Source: Halobacteriovoraceae bacterium
Lineage (GTDB): Bacteria; Bdellovibrionota; Bacteriovoracia; Bacteriovoracales; Bacteriovoracaceae
Assembly (NCBI GenBank): GCA_002711995.1
Contig: PASN01000016.1
Span: forward strand, 124,001-188,000
Direction: 5' to 3'
DNA: 64,000 bases
The notes under the pieces are model-generated. The model was given only the letters and a program-made list of their open reading frames with translations, did not search any database and had not been told where the DNA came from. Every line of letters starts with the position of its first letter. Position 1 is the first letter of the stretch. A program made the position numbers and the translations under genes. This document shows, piece by piece, positions 34,335 through 43,028 of the stretch.

Positions 34335-35489
34335 CTAGTAGTTTGAGATTCCTGAAAGCTTTGCGTAGGCGCTCTTTAAGGCATCAGCAATCTTTTTGTA
34401 ATCCTCATTACATGCTCCACAACAAAGACTAATCCTTACAACACCTCTGCCCACATCGTCCTTAATCCCCATGGCCTTTAGCACTTTGCTTGTCTCAGGT
34501 TCATTGTCTGAGCATGCGGATGAAGTGGTGACAAAAATATTTTGAGATTCAAGCTCAATTTGAACTGCTTGGCCGTGAACGCCTGGTAGTGCGATCATTG
34601 TAGTTGTAGCCAGCCTGTCGGCTTCCTCGCCAATAATCACAGCGTTAGGGAACGCCTTCTTAACTTCCTGCTCAAATTCAACTCTATAGCTTGCAAGCTC
34701 GGAAAGCTGGTCTTTTGATTTTTCAAAAGCGTCGAATGCAACTGCAAGGGTTTCAATTCCGATATAGTTTTGAGTGCCGCCTCTTAGGCCTTTCTCTTGT
34801 CCACCGCCAAATACTATTGGCTTCAGCGTGGCCGGGTCTTTAGCGATGATAAATCCACTTCCAACCAAAGCGCCAACTTTATGGCCGCTGACTACTGCAT
34901 AGTCCATTCCACTTTCTTCAAAGTTGAATTCTGTTTTGCCAATGTATTGAGTAGTGTCTGAAAAGTAAGTCACGCCATTCTCTTGGCAGAGCTTGGAGAT
35001 TTCTTTCCATGGCTGAATCACACCGCTTTCGTTGTTTGCGGCCATAATGCAAACCATTGCTGTTTTATCAGCGTTGTCTTTTAGAAGTTTAGTGAAGTCT
35101 TCAATATCCACCACACCTGAAGTTGTGGTTTTGGCGTGAAGAACTTCAGCTCCTCTTTCTGCATAATAAGCACAGGCCTTAACAACTGCGGAGTGCTCTA
35201 TGCGAGAAGTGATAATAATGTTCTTATTATCCTGTCTCTCGCTCATTACTGAATGAAAGACTTGAGAGATGCCTTCACTTGAGCCAGAGTTAAAAATTAT
35301 TTGATTGGACTTTGCGCCCAGGACTTTCGCACACATCCTTCGGCATTTCTCCATGCCAAATAGCATTTTTTTGCCAATAGAGTGAATGGCGTTAGGGTTT
35401 GCGTATGGACCGTTCTGTTTCCTGTCACAAAGGTAGTCTTTGACACTTGGGTGTAACGGAGCTGAGCCGTTGTAATCTGCATAAATCAT
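34335..35489 (-). CDS. cysteine desulfurase (NifS/IscS-like)
   Basis: 384 residues. Class V aminotransferase fold: PLP lysine in SGHKVGAL and the persulfide-forming Cys in TTSSACSDNEPE. A CCGAC stretch near the C-terminus is an additional cysteine feature. It lies 10 bases downstream of nadA on the same strand; a NifS-like protein next to nad genes is known in other bacteria to build the NadA Fe-S cluster (NadS-type). I infer that role here. It lies 1 base from the next reverse gene. Confidence 0.88.
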   Translation of the reverse strand: MIYADYNGSAPLHPSVKDYLCDRKQNGPYANPNAIHSIGKKMLFGMEKCRRMCAKVLGAKSNQIIFNSGSSEGISQVFHSVMSERQDNKNIIITSRIEHSAVVKACAYYAERGAEVLHAKTTTSGVVDIEDFTKLLKDNADKTAMVCIMAANNESGVIQPWKEISKLCQENGVTYFSDTTQYIGKTEFNFEESGMDYAVVSGHKVGALVGSGFIIAKDPATLKPIVFGGGQEKGLRGGTQNYIGIETLAVAFDAFEKSKDQLSELASYRVEFEQEVKKAFPNAVIIGEEADRLATTTMIALPGVHGQAVQIELESQNIFVTTSSACSDNEPETSKVLKAMGIKDDVGRGVVRISLCCGACNEDYKKIADALKSAYAKLSGISNY

Positions 35490-35499
35490 AAAAGGTATT

Positions 35500-36600
35500 C
35501 TATGAAATTTTTAGCATTCTTTCGAGCGCTTTTAGCGAATTTTTTTTCACTTCTTCGCTAACAGAGATCACGTTGATAGGCTCTCCGCGCTTGATTGACC
35601 TAAAGCTCTCCAGGAGCCATCTAGGCCTAACCCTATACATAGTCGCGCAAAGGCACTGGTAAGGGGAAAGAGAGACAATCTTTTTGTCGCTAAATTCATT
35701 TGCCAAACGGTTCACAAGATTGATCTCCGTTCCAATGGCCCACTTTGAGCCCGCAGGGGCATTTTTAACCGTATTGATTATATGTGAAGTTGACCCATCC
35801 ATGTCAGCGGCCTGAACAACATCGAACGAGCATTCTGGGTGGACAATAACAGTGGTTTCAGGATCATCTTTCTTTATTTGTTCTACTTGCGCCTTGGTAA
35901 AACCCTGGTGAACTGAACAGTAACCGTACCAAAGAATGACTTTGGCCTTCTGAATTTGCTCAGGCGTCACACCGCCATTTTGCATATTGGGATTGTAAAC
36001 AATCATCTCATCAAGAGGGATTCCTAGATCAAAACAAGTGTTTCTTCCAAGGTGCTGGTCTGGGAAGAATAGAAGCTTCTCGCCATGCTCCAAGGCCCAC
36101 TCTATGACTTTTTTGGCGTTGCTTGAGGTGCATATGGCACCGTCATTCGCTCCAACAAAATCTTTAAGAAGCGCGGAGCAGTTGATGTAAGTTATAGGTG
36201 TGATTTTGGCACTTGTGGCCTTTTTAATATTTTCCCAGGCCCTGTCTATTTCTACACGATTTGCCATGTCGGCCATAGTACATCCGGCGTTCATGTCGGG
36301 AAGAATCACTTTTTGGTGTGGAGCGCTTAGCATGTCAGCTGTCTCCGCCATGAAGTGAACACCACAGAAGATTATGTATTCAGCGTCAAGCTTTGCAGCC
36401 TCGCGGGCCAGCTGAAGAGAGTCTCCCGTGTGATCGGCAAGGGATATGACATCGTCTTGCTGATAGTGGTGTCCCAACACAACAAGCTTGTCTCCAAGCT
36501 CTTCTCTTATGGCGTGAAGCTCTTCCATGACTTGTTCGTCGGAAAGCTCTGCTTCGCTAATTTTAGGTAAATGGTCTTGTTCGTTTTCGTAAATATTCAT
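35500..36600 (-). CDS. nadA: quinolinate synthase
   Basis: 366 residues. NadA condenses iminoaspartate with dihydroxyacetone phosphate to form quinolinate, the NAD precursor, using a [4Fe-4S] cluster. The three ligand Cys appear in FCGVHFMAETAD, GAICTSSNA and CLCATMYRV. HHYQQDDV and HPECSFDV are the other family blocks. nadB and nadC are not in the window. The gene is divergent from parA with 194 bases between, where paired dyads may hold the NAD-regulated operator. Confidence 0.95.
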   Translation of the reverse strand: MNIYENEQDHLPKISEAELSDEQVMEELHAIREELGDKLVVLGHHYQQDDVISLADHTGDSLQLAREAAKLDAEYIIFCGVHFMAETADMLSAPHQKVILPDMNAGCTMADMANRVEIDRAWENIKKATSAKITPITYINCSALLKDFVGANDGAICTSSNAKKVIEWALEHGEKLLFFPDQHLGRNTCFDLGIPLDEMIVYNPNMQNGGVTPEQIQKAKVILWYGYCSVHQGFTKAQVEQIKKDDPETTVIVHPECSFDVVQAADMDGSTSHIINTVKNAPAGSKWAIGTEINLVNRLANEFSDKKIVSLSPYQCLCATMYRVRPRWLLESFRSIKRGEPINVISVSEEVKKNSLKALERMLKIS

Positions 36601-36794
36601 AATTTTTCCCTTGTCGTTCTTTTAAACCAAATACGTTTCGAACTCAAGGTTTATCGGGTGAACATCGTTTGGTTTATGAGATTGCGCGCAGCGCAAAAAG
36701 TCAATAGTTTTAGCTACTTATTTTTTGACGTAGTGTGATGGGTATCCTAGACTTTTTCTATAAGGAATAACTTTGTCGAAAGGGAGTTCACACT
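36601..36794. promoter_or_regulatory. nadA-parA divergent region with dyads
   Basis: Contains an inverted pair TAAACCAAA (36623-36631) and TTTGGTTTA (36668-36676), and a perfect palindrome TTGCGC-gca-GCGCAA at 36682-36696. Either may be an operator or, for the palindrome, a ParB-type site. The 16-base classical parS consensus is not present. AAAGGGAG precedes parA. Confidence 0.4.
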
Positions 36795-37571
36795 ATGGCA
36801 AAAGTAATCACTGTCGCAAACAATAAAGGCGGCGTGGGTAAAACCATGCAAGCTTATCAACTTTCCACATATCTTGCTCACAAGGGCAATAAAGTATTAG
36901 TAGTAGATTTAGACTCACAGGCCAACCTAAGCGTGACCCTGGGAGCCGATGTTAGAAGAACACTAATCCCAGAATGGCTAATAGGGGACGTGGACAATGA
37001 GGACGTAATTGTTCCAGCTGAAGGCAAGCAAGACTTTTACAATAACTTGTTTGTGATTCCTTCATCTCGACACATGGCAAACCTTGCAAAGCTTCTAATT
37101 CTTTCAGAGGCGGAAGTAAGAAAGAACGCCGGCAGAAAAGAGAGACTATTGAAGCTTCGCCTTGAAACTCTTAAAGAGAAGTTTGACTACATTGTGATCG
37201 ACACTCCTCCAATGCTTGGAGATGAGCTCATCATGGCCTTGGTTGCCAGTGATAGAATCTTTATCCCCACTCAGGCGCAGGACTATTCAATAGATGGTCT
37301 TGAGGAGCTTATGGACACTTTTGAAATCATTAAAGAAAGCGAAAACCCTTCTCTTGATTTCAGCATTATCCCTTCAATGGTTAACGGCAGAAGAAAAATT
37401 GAGCAAACTAGACTTGAAGAGCTTGCGCAATCTTTCAATGTTACTCCTTCAATTAGAAACTTGGTGGACATGCAAGAGTCAATCTCTTTGAGAAAACCGG
37501 TATTTCTAATGGGTAAGAAATCCAAAGGCAAAAAAGACTACAACAAGCTTTGGCACTCTTTGGGATTGTAA
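36795..37571 (+). CDS. parA: ParA-family partition ATPase
   Basis: 258 residues. Deviant Walker A KGGVGKTM (11-18) carries Met where the family has Thr or Ser, which is unusual. Walker A' DLDSQANLS and the B motif YIVIDTPP are standard. ParA binds DNA non-specifically when ATP-bound and moves ParB-bound cargo. The parB gene follows by 24 bases. The surroundings are core chromosomal (nadA, gdh), so this is likely a chromosomal or secondary partition pair, not a plasmid. No parS found nearby. Confidence 0.9.
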   Translation: MAKVITVANNKGGVGKTMQAYQLSTYLAHKGNKVLVVDLDSQANLSVTLGADVRRTLIPEWLIGDVDNEDVIVPAEGKQDFYNNLFVIPSSRHMANLAKLLILSEAEVRKNAGRKERLLKLRLETLKEKFDYIVIDTPPMLGDELIMALVASDRIFIPTQAQDYSIDGLEELMDTFEIIKESENPSLDFSIIPSMVNGRRKIEQTRLEELAQSFNVTPSIRNLVDMQESISLRKPVFLMGKKSKGKKDYNKLWHSLGL

Positions 37572-37595
37572 TTAGGACTGAAAGGAGAACGAACT

Positions 37596-38471
37596 ATGGC
37601 CAAGACTTTTGCGGCTCGCGTTTCAAAAAAGAAAAGAGAAAAGAAAGATATAGCTTCACACCTAGATCAGAAGATCTTTGAAATGAACGATGAAAAGCTC
37701 CTTCAGGGAGCTCGTCTCGACGACATCGCTCTTGCAAAAATTGAAGTAAGAAAACAAGTAAGAACAAAGTTTAATGACGACTCCATTGCGGAGCTTGCTG
37801 AAAACATCAAAGAAAACGGATTAATCCAGCCAATCGTGGTTCACAGAGAAGGCTCAAAATACGTTTTGATCTGTGGTGAAAGACGCTTTAGAGCAATGTC
37901 CACAATTGAAGACATGAAGGTTGCTCCATGTTTTATTCTTGAGGATAAAACTGATGAAGAGCTAATGGCGATACAGTTTTCTGAAAACTCCGCCAGAGAG
38001 CAGCTTCACTACATTGATCAAGCAGACTCAATCCACGGTTATAAAAAACTTACTGGAGCGTCTGAGAGAAAAATCCAAGCGGCCCTTGGCATCTCAAAGT
38101 CAGAAGTTCATAGATGCCTAACCATTGCCAAGCTTCCAAAAACCGTTAAGGAAGCTGCAAAGACACATAATACTGAAAAGTATGTGCTTATTGAGTGGGG
38201 CTCCCTTGAGCGCGGGAAAGTTAGAAATGATCTTAAGAAGAAGATTCTAGACGGAACCATCACCAAGAGACTTCAACTAAAGCGCGCAATTAACGCCGCA
38301 GGTGGCGTGGTTAAGGCCGGAAAGAAAAAGGCCGCAACTAAAAAGACAACAACCAGAAAGAAAACGACTGCCAAGACTTCCGATCTTTTAAAGCTAATGA
38401 AGGCAAAAAAGATGGACAAAAAGACTCAGGCAGCGTTGAAAGAGTTGCTTGATGAGGCCACTCTAAACTAA
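37596..38471 (+). CDS. parB: ParB-family protein with histone-H1-like tail
   Basis: 291 residues. The N-terminal ParB box is LAENIKENGLIQPIVV and GERRFRAMS, and the helix-turn-helix is in IQAALGISKSEVHRC. The CTP-contact motif appears as SENSAREQL. Residues about 240-263 are Lys, Thr and Ala-rich (KAGKKKAATK, TTTRKKTTAK), a histone-H1-like tail unusual for ParB; it may add non-specific DNA binding. A short helical C-terminus follows (dimerisation). RBS AAAGGAG. Confidence 0.88.
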   Translation: MAKTFAARVSKKKREKKDIASHLDQKIFEMNDEKLLQGARLDDIALAKIEVRKQVRTKFNDDSIAELAENIKENGLIQPIVVHREGSKYVLICGERRFRAMSTIEDMKVAPCFILEDKTDEELMAIQFSENSAREQLHYIDQADSIHGYKKLTGASERKIQAALGISKSEVHRCLTIAKLPKTVKEAAKTHNTEKYVLIEWGSLERGKVRNDLKKKILDGTITKRLQLKRAINAAGGVVKAGKKKAATKKTTTRKKTTAKTSDLLKLMKAKKMDKKTQAALKELLDEATLN

Positions 38472-38516
38472 ATTTCCCCCTGTAATACCGGATCTTTGTT
38501 CAATACAATGGAGTGT

Positions 38517-39251
38517 ATGAGCAAAGTATCCGGTTATTCTTCACCTTCTCAAATACCAAAAGCAACTTCCAGCGCTGTTGGCGCAAAAAACGTCGGGAAC
38601 AAACAAAGCTTAAAACCGGACTATGAAGTCTCGATCTCCAAGAACGCAAAAGAGCTGGAAAAAAGTTTAAAGAGCGAGAAAAAATCGGAAGTTAACCCCA
38701 CTGAGATCGCTCAAAAGATTCATGAAAAGAAGTTTGGAAAACTCAAAAGTCCCGGAATCTTTTTTGTTAGTGGCTTTGACTGGTTTGGAGCGAGCTCTGT
38801 GAAGGGCAATTATGATGGAATAAGAGATATGGCCGAGGCGGTGGAGGGAGCTCGCCACTACGCTTGGGATCAACAAGAAGAGATCCTAGACCAGATCAAA
38901 AAGAGAGACCCGAAAGAGCCAATTATTCTAGTTGGACACTCCTTTGGAGGGGACGCAGTCGTGGAAATAGCCCAAGAGCTTAATAAAATTGAAAACGGCT
39001 TTCGAAAAATCGATCTTTTGGTGACCCTAGACTCTGTAGGTATTGATAACGATATTATTCCTCAAAATGTGAAGAAGAATCTCAACTTCCTAGCGCAAGG
39101 AAACAGGCTTATTAATGATGGGCCAAACATTGCGGCCAACTATCAAAGAAGCGAAGTTTCAAACTTTTTAAGACACGAGGCCCATGCAGAACTTGATGAC
39201 ACCACAGACATTCAAGTTGCAGTATTAGAGGCCATCTCGGATATAGTCTAG
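38517..39251 (+). CDS. alpha/beta-hydrolase (lipase-like)
   Basis: About 244 residues from ATG 38517, preceded by GGAG. An earlier TTG start 21 bases upstream is possible. The nucleophile elbow is VGHSFGGDAV (G-x-S-x-G), the acid may be Asp in LVTLDSVGI and the His lies near the C-terminus (LRHEAHAEL). The N-terminal 80 residues are charged and probably disordered. No signal peptide. It stands in the same orientation as parAB with 45 bases between. Substrate unknown. Confidence 0.7.
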   Translation: MSKVSGYSSPSQIPKATSSAVGAKNVGNKQSLKPDYEVSISKNAKELEKSLKSEKKSEVNPTEIAQKIHEKKFGKLKSPGIFFVSGFDWFGASSVKGNYDGIRDMAEAVEGARHYAWDQQEEILDQIKKRDPKEPIILVGHSFGGDAVVEIAQELNKIENGFRKIDLLVTLDSVGIDNDIIPQNVKKNLNFLAQGNRLINDGPNIAANYQRSEVSNFLRHEAHAELDDTTDIQVAVLEAISDIV

Positions 39252-39340
39252 CGATCCAGTCAAACTTGGCATGACTCTTGCCCTTATATAAGCATAGAGA
39301 GAGAAACAACCCTGAGAAATCAGGGGGTTATGAGGGAAGA

Positions 39341-40216
39341 ATGCTAAGAAATTGTTTAAAATTTATACACCTACTAAAAGTTTTACAATCATGCTGCTTT
39401 TTGGCGATTGGGACTTCTTTTACCGCCAATGCCCAGGTTGGAAGAGCGCCAGCGAACTTTGTTCCAGATGACGACAAGATACTGGTTCCAATGGTCGTTG
39501 AAAAAAGCATGATGGATGAGTTTCACGAAAAACACGCCCACAAATTTAAAAACGCCAAGCAAAAGATTAAAACATGGATGGCGCAGGAAGAATATGCCGA
39601 GGTCTATGGTTTTGAAAACTCGGGTGTGGTTCCACTTCCAACCGCTGAGGAGAAACAAAAGTTCTTTGAAAGAAACTATTTAAGATTTATCACTAAGGAT
39701 ATTGAAAGAAGCGCCAATAGAAACGCAAAGCAAAGTGTGGAGGAGTGGTATGAGGACTTCAACTCCGATGACGAACTTGCTGCAATTGAGGCTCAGGAAG
39801 CTCATGAAGAGTTCATCATCAAAGCGAGAAAAAATCGAGGCCAAAAAGAGAATAAGATAGAGAAAGAGGTGAAGGTTGGTAAAAGCCGCATCCACTTGGA
39901 CGTTCAGCCAAGAGTGGAGATTGGCATGGTTAAAATAAGATTTAGAAGTCCTTTTCTAAAGGCCAGAGCTTGGGTTGGTATTAATGGAAACCAAGAAATT
40001 CAATTGGAGAGACGATTCAACTCCACCCAAACCAATGCTGAAGTAAACTATTTCATTGAACAAAAGAGAGTTCTTGCCTCCGTGGATCAAAGGCTTACCC
40101 GCAATTTAAGCTTAAGATTAACTCATGACAAAATTGACGCTGATGGTATCAATGCTCTAGAAGGAAAATCTTTCGAAAATAATGTTGTCCAGTTAAGATT
40201 TGGTATGGGATTTTAA
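39341..40216 (+). CDS. secreted protein with basic coiled region and beta C-terminus
   Basis: About 291 residues from ATG 39341, chosen because GAGGGAAGA lies just upstream and a signal peptide (LLKVLQSCCFLAIGTSFTANA) follows. The 63-base longer form is less likely. The middle part is charged and helical (KHAHKFKNAKQKIKTWM). The last 110 residues (RVEIGMVKIRFRSPF, then LRLTHDKIDADG) look like barrel or sheet strands ending in FGMGF, the aromatic C-terminal residue of outer-membrane barrels. Family unknown. Confidence 0.65.
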   Translation: MLRNCLKFIHLLKVLQSCCFLAIGTSFTANAQVGRAPANFVPDDDKILVPMVVEKSMMDEFHEKHAHKFKNAKQKIKTWMAQEEYAEVYGFENSGVVPLPTAEEKQKFFERNYLRFITKDIERSANRNAKQSVEEWYEDFNSDDELAAIEAQEAHEEFIIKARKNRGQKENKIEKEVKVGKSRIHLDVQPRVEIGMVKIRFRSPFLKARAWVGINGNQEIQLERRFNSTQTNAEVNYFIEQKRVLASVDQRLTRNLSLRLTHDKIDADGINALEGKSFENNVVQLRFGMGF

Positions 40217-40224
40217 TAATTAGG

Positions 40225-40253
40225 GTGTTAAATTTTTCTAAAATTCTTATAAT
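40225..40253 (+). promoter_or_regulatory. candidate promoter of glutamate dehydrogenase gene
   Basis: A consensus -10 box TATAAT (40248-40253) precedes the gene start by 28 bases. A TGTTAA upstream at 40227 is a poor -35 at 15-base spacing. Confidence 0.5.
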
Positions 40254-40280
40254 GGTAGAAAACTAAACAATGGAGAGTTT

Positions 40281-41540
40281 ATGGCGTTGTACCACAGCCC
40301 CCTCTATAAAGATGCGTTAGCTCAACTGGAAGAAGCTGCAAGCGTAATGAAGGCGGATGAAAACATTATTGACAGGCTTAAGAAGCCTAAAAGAGCGATT
40401 CAGGTTTCAATTCCTATTAGACTTGATGATGGAACTGTAAAGACTTTTGAAGGCTATAGAGTTCAGCACAATCTTACTTTAGGCCCAGGCAAAGGGGGAA
40501 TCCGTTTCCACCCTGACGTTGACCTTTCTGAGACAACTGCTCTCGCTATGCTTATGACTTTTAAGTGTGCCTTGGTTGGCCTTCCTCTTGGAGGGGCAAA
40601 AGGTGGTGTGAAAGTTGATCCAAATGACCTTTCTCGTCAAGAACTTCAAGGTCTTACTAGAAGATTTGCTATGGAAATTGGTCCATTTGTTGGACCTGAC
40701 AAAGATATCCCTGCTCCAGACATCGGAACAGACCGCCAGACTATGGCCTGGTTTATGGATACTTACTCTCAAGTTCATGGCTATGCCAGTCACGGAGTAG
40801 TAACAGGAAAGCCTATTTCTGTAGGTGGATCTCTTGGTAGAGAAGAGGCCACAGGTAGAGGCGTTGCATACTGTGTGAACTTTGCCTACGACAGAATGGA
40901 CAAACAAGTCGACAACAACACTACTGTTGCCATTCATGGTTTTGGTAAGGTTGGCATGCCGGCTGCGGTTGATCTTGCTGAGCAAGGCGCAAAGATTGTT
41001 GCTGTAAGTGATGTGTCCGGAGCTGTGTACGACCCAGATGGATTGGACGTTTTAAAGCTAATCAATTGGGTTAAAGGCAGAAAGCTTTTAAAAGACTATC
41101 ATGGTGTTGAGCACATCTCCAACGACGAGCTACTAGAGCTTGATGTAGATGTTCTTATTCCTGCCGCAATTGATGGTGTAATAACAAAAAAGAACATGAA
41201 AAATATTAAGGCCAGACTTATTGCTGAAGGCGCCAACGGCCCTTTGACAAAAGAAGCGGTTGAGTATCTTTCTGAAAAAGACGTGTTCATCATTCCAGAT
41301 ATTCTGTGCAACGCTGGTGGTGTTATTGTTTCCTACTTTGAGTGGGTACAGGGACTTGCGCACTTCTTCTGGGATATTGATCAAATTAACAAAACTCTTC
41401 ACAACATTTTGAAAAACGCTTTTGCGGAAGTTGTGAAAAAGTCTATTCACTACAAAGTGGATATGAAAAAGGCCGCAATGATTGCCGCTTTGGCGAAGCT
41501 TGAGGCCGCAATGAAGCTTAGAGGATTGTTCCCAGGCTAG
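40281..41540 (+). CDS. gdhA: glutamate dehydrogenase (Glu/Leu/Phe/Val family)
   Basis: 419 residues. The catalytic lysine block PLGGAKGGVKVDP, KDIPAPDIGTD and the coenzyme-domain AIHGFGKVGMPAA are complete. It catalyses reversible oxidative deamination of glutamate to 2-oxoglutarate in the cytoplasm; NAD or NADP preference is not assigned. Length fits the small hexameric class. AATGGAG precedes the ATG. A small secreted-protein gene follows 1 base after the stop, so translation may be coupled. Confidence 0.94.
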   Translation: MALYHSPLYKDALAQLEEAASVMKADENIIDRLKKPKRAIQVSIPIRLDDGTVKTFEGYRVQHNLTLGPGKGGIRFHPDVDLSETTALAMLMTFKCALVGLPLGGAKGGVKVDPNDLSRQELQGLTRRFAMEIGPFVGPDKDIPAPDIGTDRQTMAWFMDTYSQVHGYASHGVVTGKPISVGGSLGREEATGRGVAYCVNFAYDRMDKQVDNNTTVAIHGFGKVGMPAAVDLAEQGAKIVAVSDVSGAVYDPDGLDVLKLINWVKGRKLLKDYHGVEHISNDELLELDVDVLIPAAIDGVITKKNMKNIKARLIAEGANGPLTKEAVEYLSEKDVFIIPDILCNAGGVIVSYFEWVQGLAHFFWDIDQINKTLHNILKNAFAEVVKKSIHYKVDMKKAAMIAALAKLEAAMKLRGLFPG

Positions 41541-41541
41541 A

Positions 41542-42048
41542 ATGAAGCACTTTTCAATTATAAACAAAGCATGCCTGTTATGGGCATGCTTTTGTTTTTC
41601 CACTCATGCCAAAATAATCAAATACGATATTGCGGTAACCAAAGACAATTATTTCTCTCTTAAAGAAGTCTGCAAAACGATGATTAAGATGGATGCTCCC
41701 CTGGTGGAGGCGGTGTCAGTCTCAAAGATTGAATGCATGGGCAAGCTTGTTGATGCAATAGACTTTTGCGATAAAAAATTTACTGACAACTCTCAATTCG
41801 CTAGGGCCCTTGCCAAGGATAGAAAGCTGAATTGTCAGCTTGCAAAGAGAGTCTCTCTTAGCTATTTATGCAAGTCAGGGGATGATAATTGCAAAGACAA
41901 GGATATAGGCTGTCAAAAATTAAAATCAAGGCTTGCCAGAAATTTAAGAATCTCTCACTCTTCTCTTGTGTCCAATGGTAAAGAAAAGAAGCTCTCCTGC
42001 TATTATGACTCGGAATCTGTGGAAAGCTCTTTTAAATTAGATCGATAG
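41542..42048 (+). CDS. secreted Cys-rich protein, unknown function
   Basis: 168 residues. An N-terminal hydrophobic signal (ACLLWACFCFSTHA) precedes a mature part with about nine Cys and a run of Lys. It starts right after gdhA and may depend on gdhA translation. The 3' end overlaps the pfkA stop by 12 bases on the opposite strand. No family identified. Confidence 0.65.
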   Translation: MKHFSIINKACLLWACFCFSTHAKIIKYDIAVTKDNYFSLKEVCKTMIKMDAPLVEAVSVSKIECMGKLVDAIDFCDKKFTDNSQFARALAKDRKLNCQLAKRVSLSYLCKSGDDNCKDKDIGCQKLKSRLARNLRISHSSLVSNGKEKKLSCYYDSESVESSFKLDR

Positions 42049-43020
42049 AGTTTCAGAAACACCTAAATAATTAATCATCGCGTGATCGCTTTTTTGCATG
42101 CATTCATCCAAAGGCACCACATGCACTTTAGCGTCTCTTACAACCACAGCGTGACATTCAAGGTTCTGAAGTAGTGCTCCAACGGCCTCTTTGCCCATTA
42201 CTGAAGCGAAGAATCTGTCGTCAGGGGTAGGGCTTCCACCCCTTTGAATATGGCCTAGCACACAAACCTTGCTTGAGATTTCATGTTTCTCTTCAAGCAC
42301 TTTTGCTATCTGATAGCTTCTGCCTGGACTCTCGCCCTCTGCGACGATAATGATAGAAGAGTTTTTTCCTCTTCTTATGCCGCGTCTAACGTCGCTTGAT
42401 ATTTTTTCGTAATTCACTTTCTCATTGTTTAAAAGAATGTTCTCTGCACCTGAGCAGATGCCAACCTTCAGGGCAATGGAAGAAGTCCGCGCACCCATCA
42501 CTTCAATAAGAAATGTTCTATCACTTGACTGGGCGGTGTCTCGAATTTTGTCCACGGCCTCCATCGCTGTTTGCACAGCAGTGTCAAAACCAATCGTGTA
42601 GTCGGTACCTGATATGTCGTTGTCGATTGTGCCTGGGATTCCAATTACGGATATTCCAAATTCGTCATGAAGGGCCTTTGCGCCCTTGAAAGATCCGTCG
42701 CCGCCAATCACCACCAACGCGTCAATATCGCGGTCTTCAAGAATTTGTGCGGCCTTCTCTCTTGTTTGCTTTTCCTTAAACTCTGGACACCTTGAGGTGT
42801 AGAGAACCGTTCCTCCATGGTGAATAATGCTCCCAACCGAGGAGGCGTTCATCTCATAGATCTCATTATTGATTAGGCCTTGGTAGCCTCTTTTAATTCC
42901 ATAAACTTTGAGCCTTTCTCCAATTGCCGCTCTTACAACACTTCGAATAGCGCAGTTCATTCCTGGACTGTCTCCGCCACTGGTCATTACCGCAATAGAT
43001 CTAATCAGTTTCTCGCTCAT
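42037..43020 (-). CDS. pfkA: ATP-dependent 6-phosphofructokinase
   Basis: 327 residues. It phosphorylates fructose 6-phosphate in glycolysis. MTSGGDSPGMNCAI binds ATP phosphate, GGDGSFKGA with Gly at the specificity position indicates ATP and not pyrophosphate, and PGTIDNDISGTD contains the catalytic Asp. LGHIQRGGSPTPDDR is the fructose-site block. Length matches the bacterial PfkA. It is 8 bases downstream of gpmI, giving a glycolytic pair. Confidence 0.95.
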   Translation of the reverse strand: MSEKLIRSIAVMTSGGDSPGMNCAIRSVVRAAIGERLKVYGIKRGYQGLINNEIYEMNASSVGSIIHHGGTVLYTSRCPEFKEKQTREKAAQILEDRDIDALVVIGGDGSFKGAKALHDEFGISVIGIPGTIDNDISGTDYTIGFDTAVQTAMEAVDKIRDTAQSSDRTFLIEVMGARTSSIALKVGICSGAENILLNNEKVNYEKISSDVRRGIRRGKNSSIIIVAEGESPGRSYQIAKVLEEKHEISSKVCVLGHIQRGGSPTPDDRFFASVMGKEAVGALLQNLECHAVVVRDAKVHVVPLDECMQKSDHAMINYLGVSETLSI

Positions 43021-43028
43021 ATATAATC

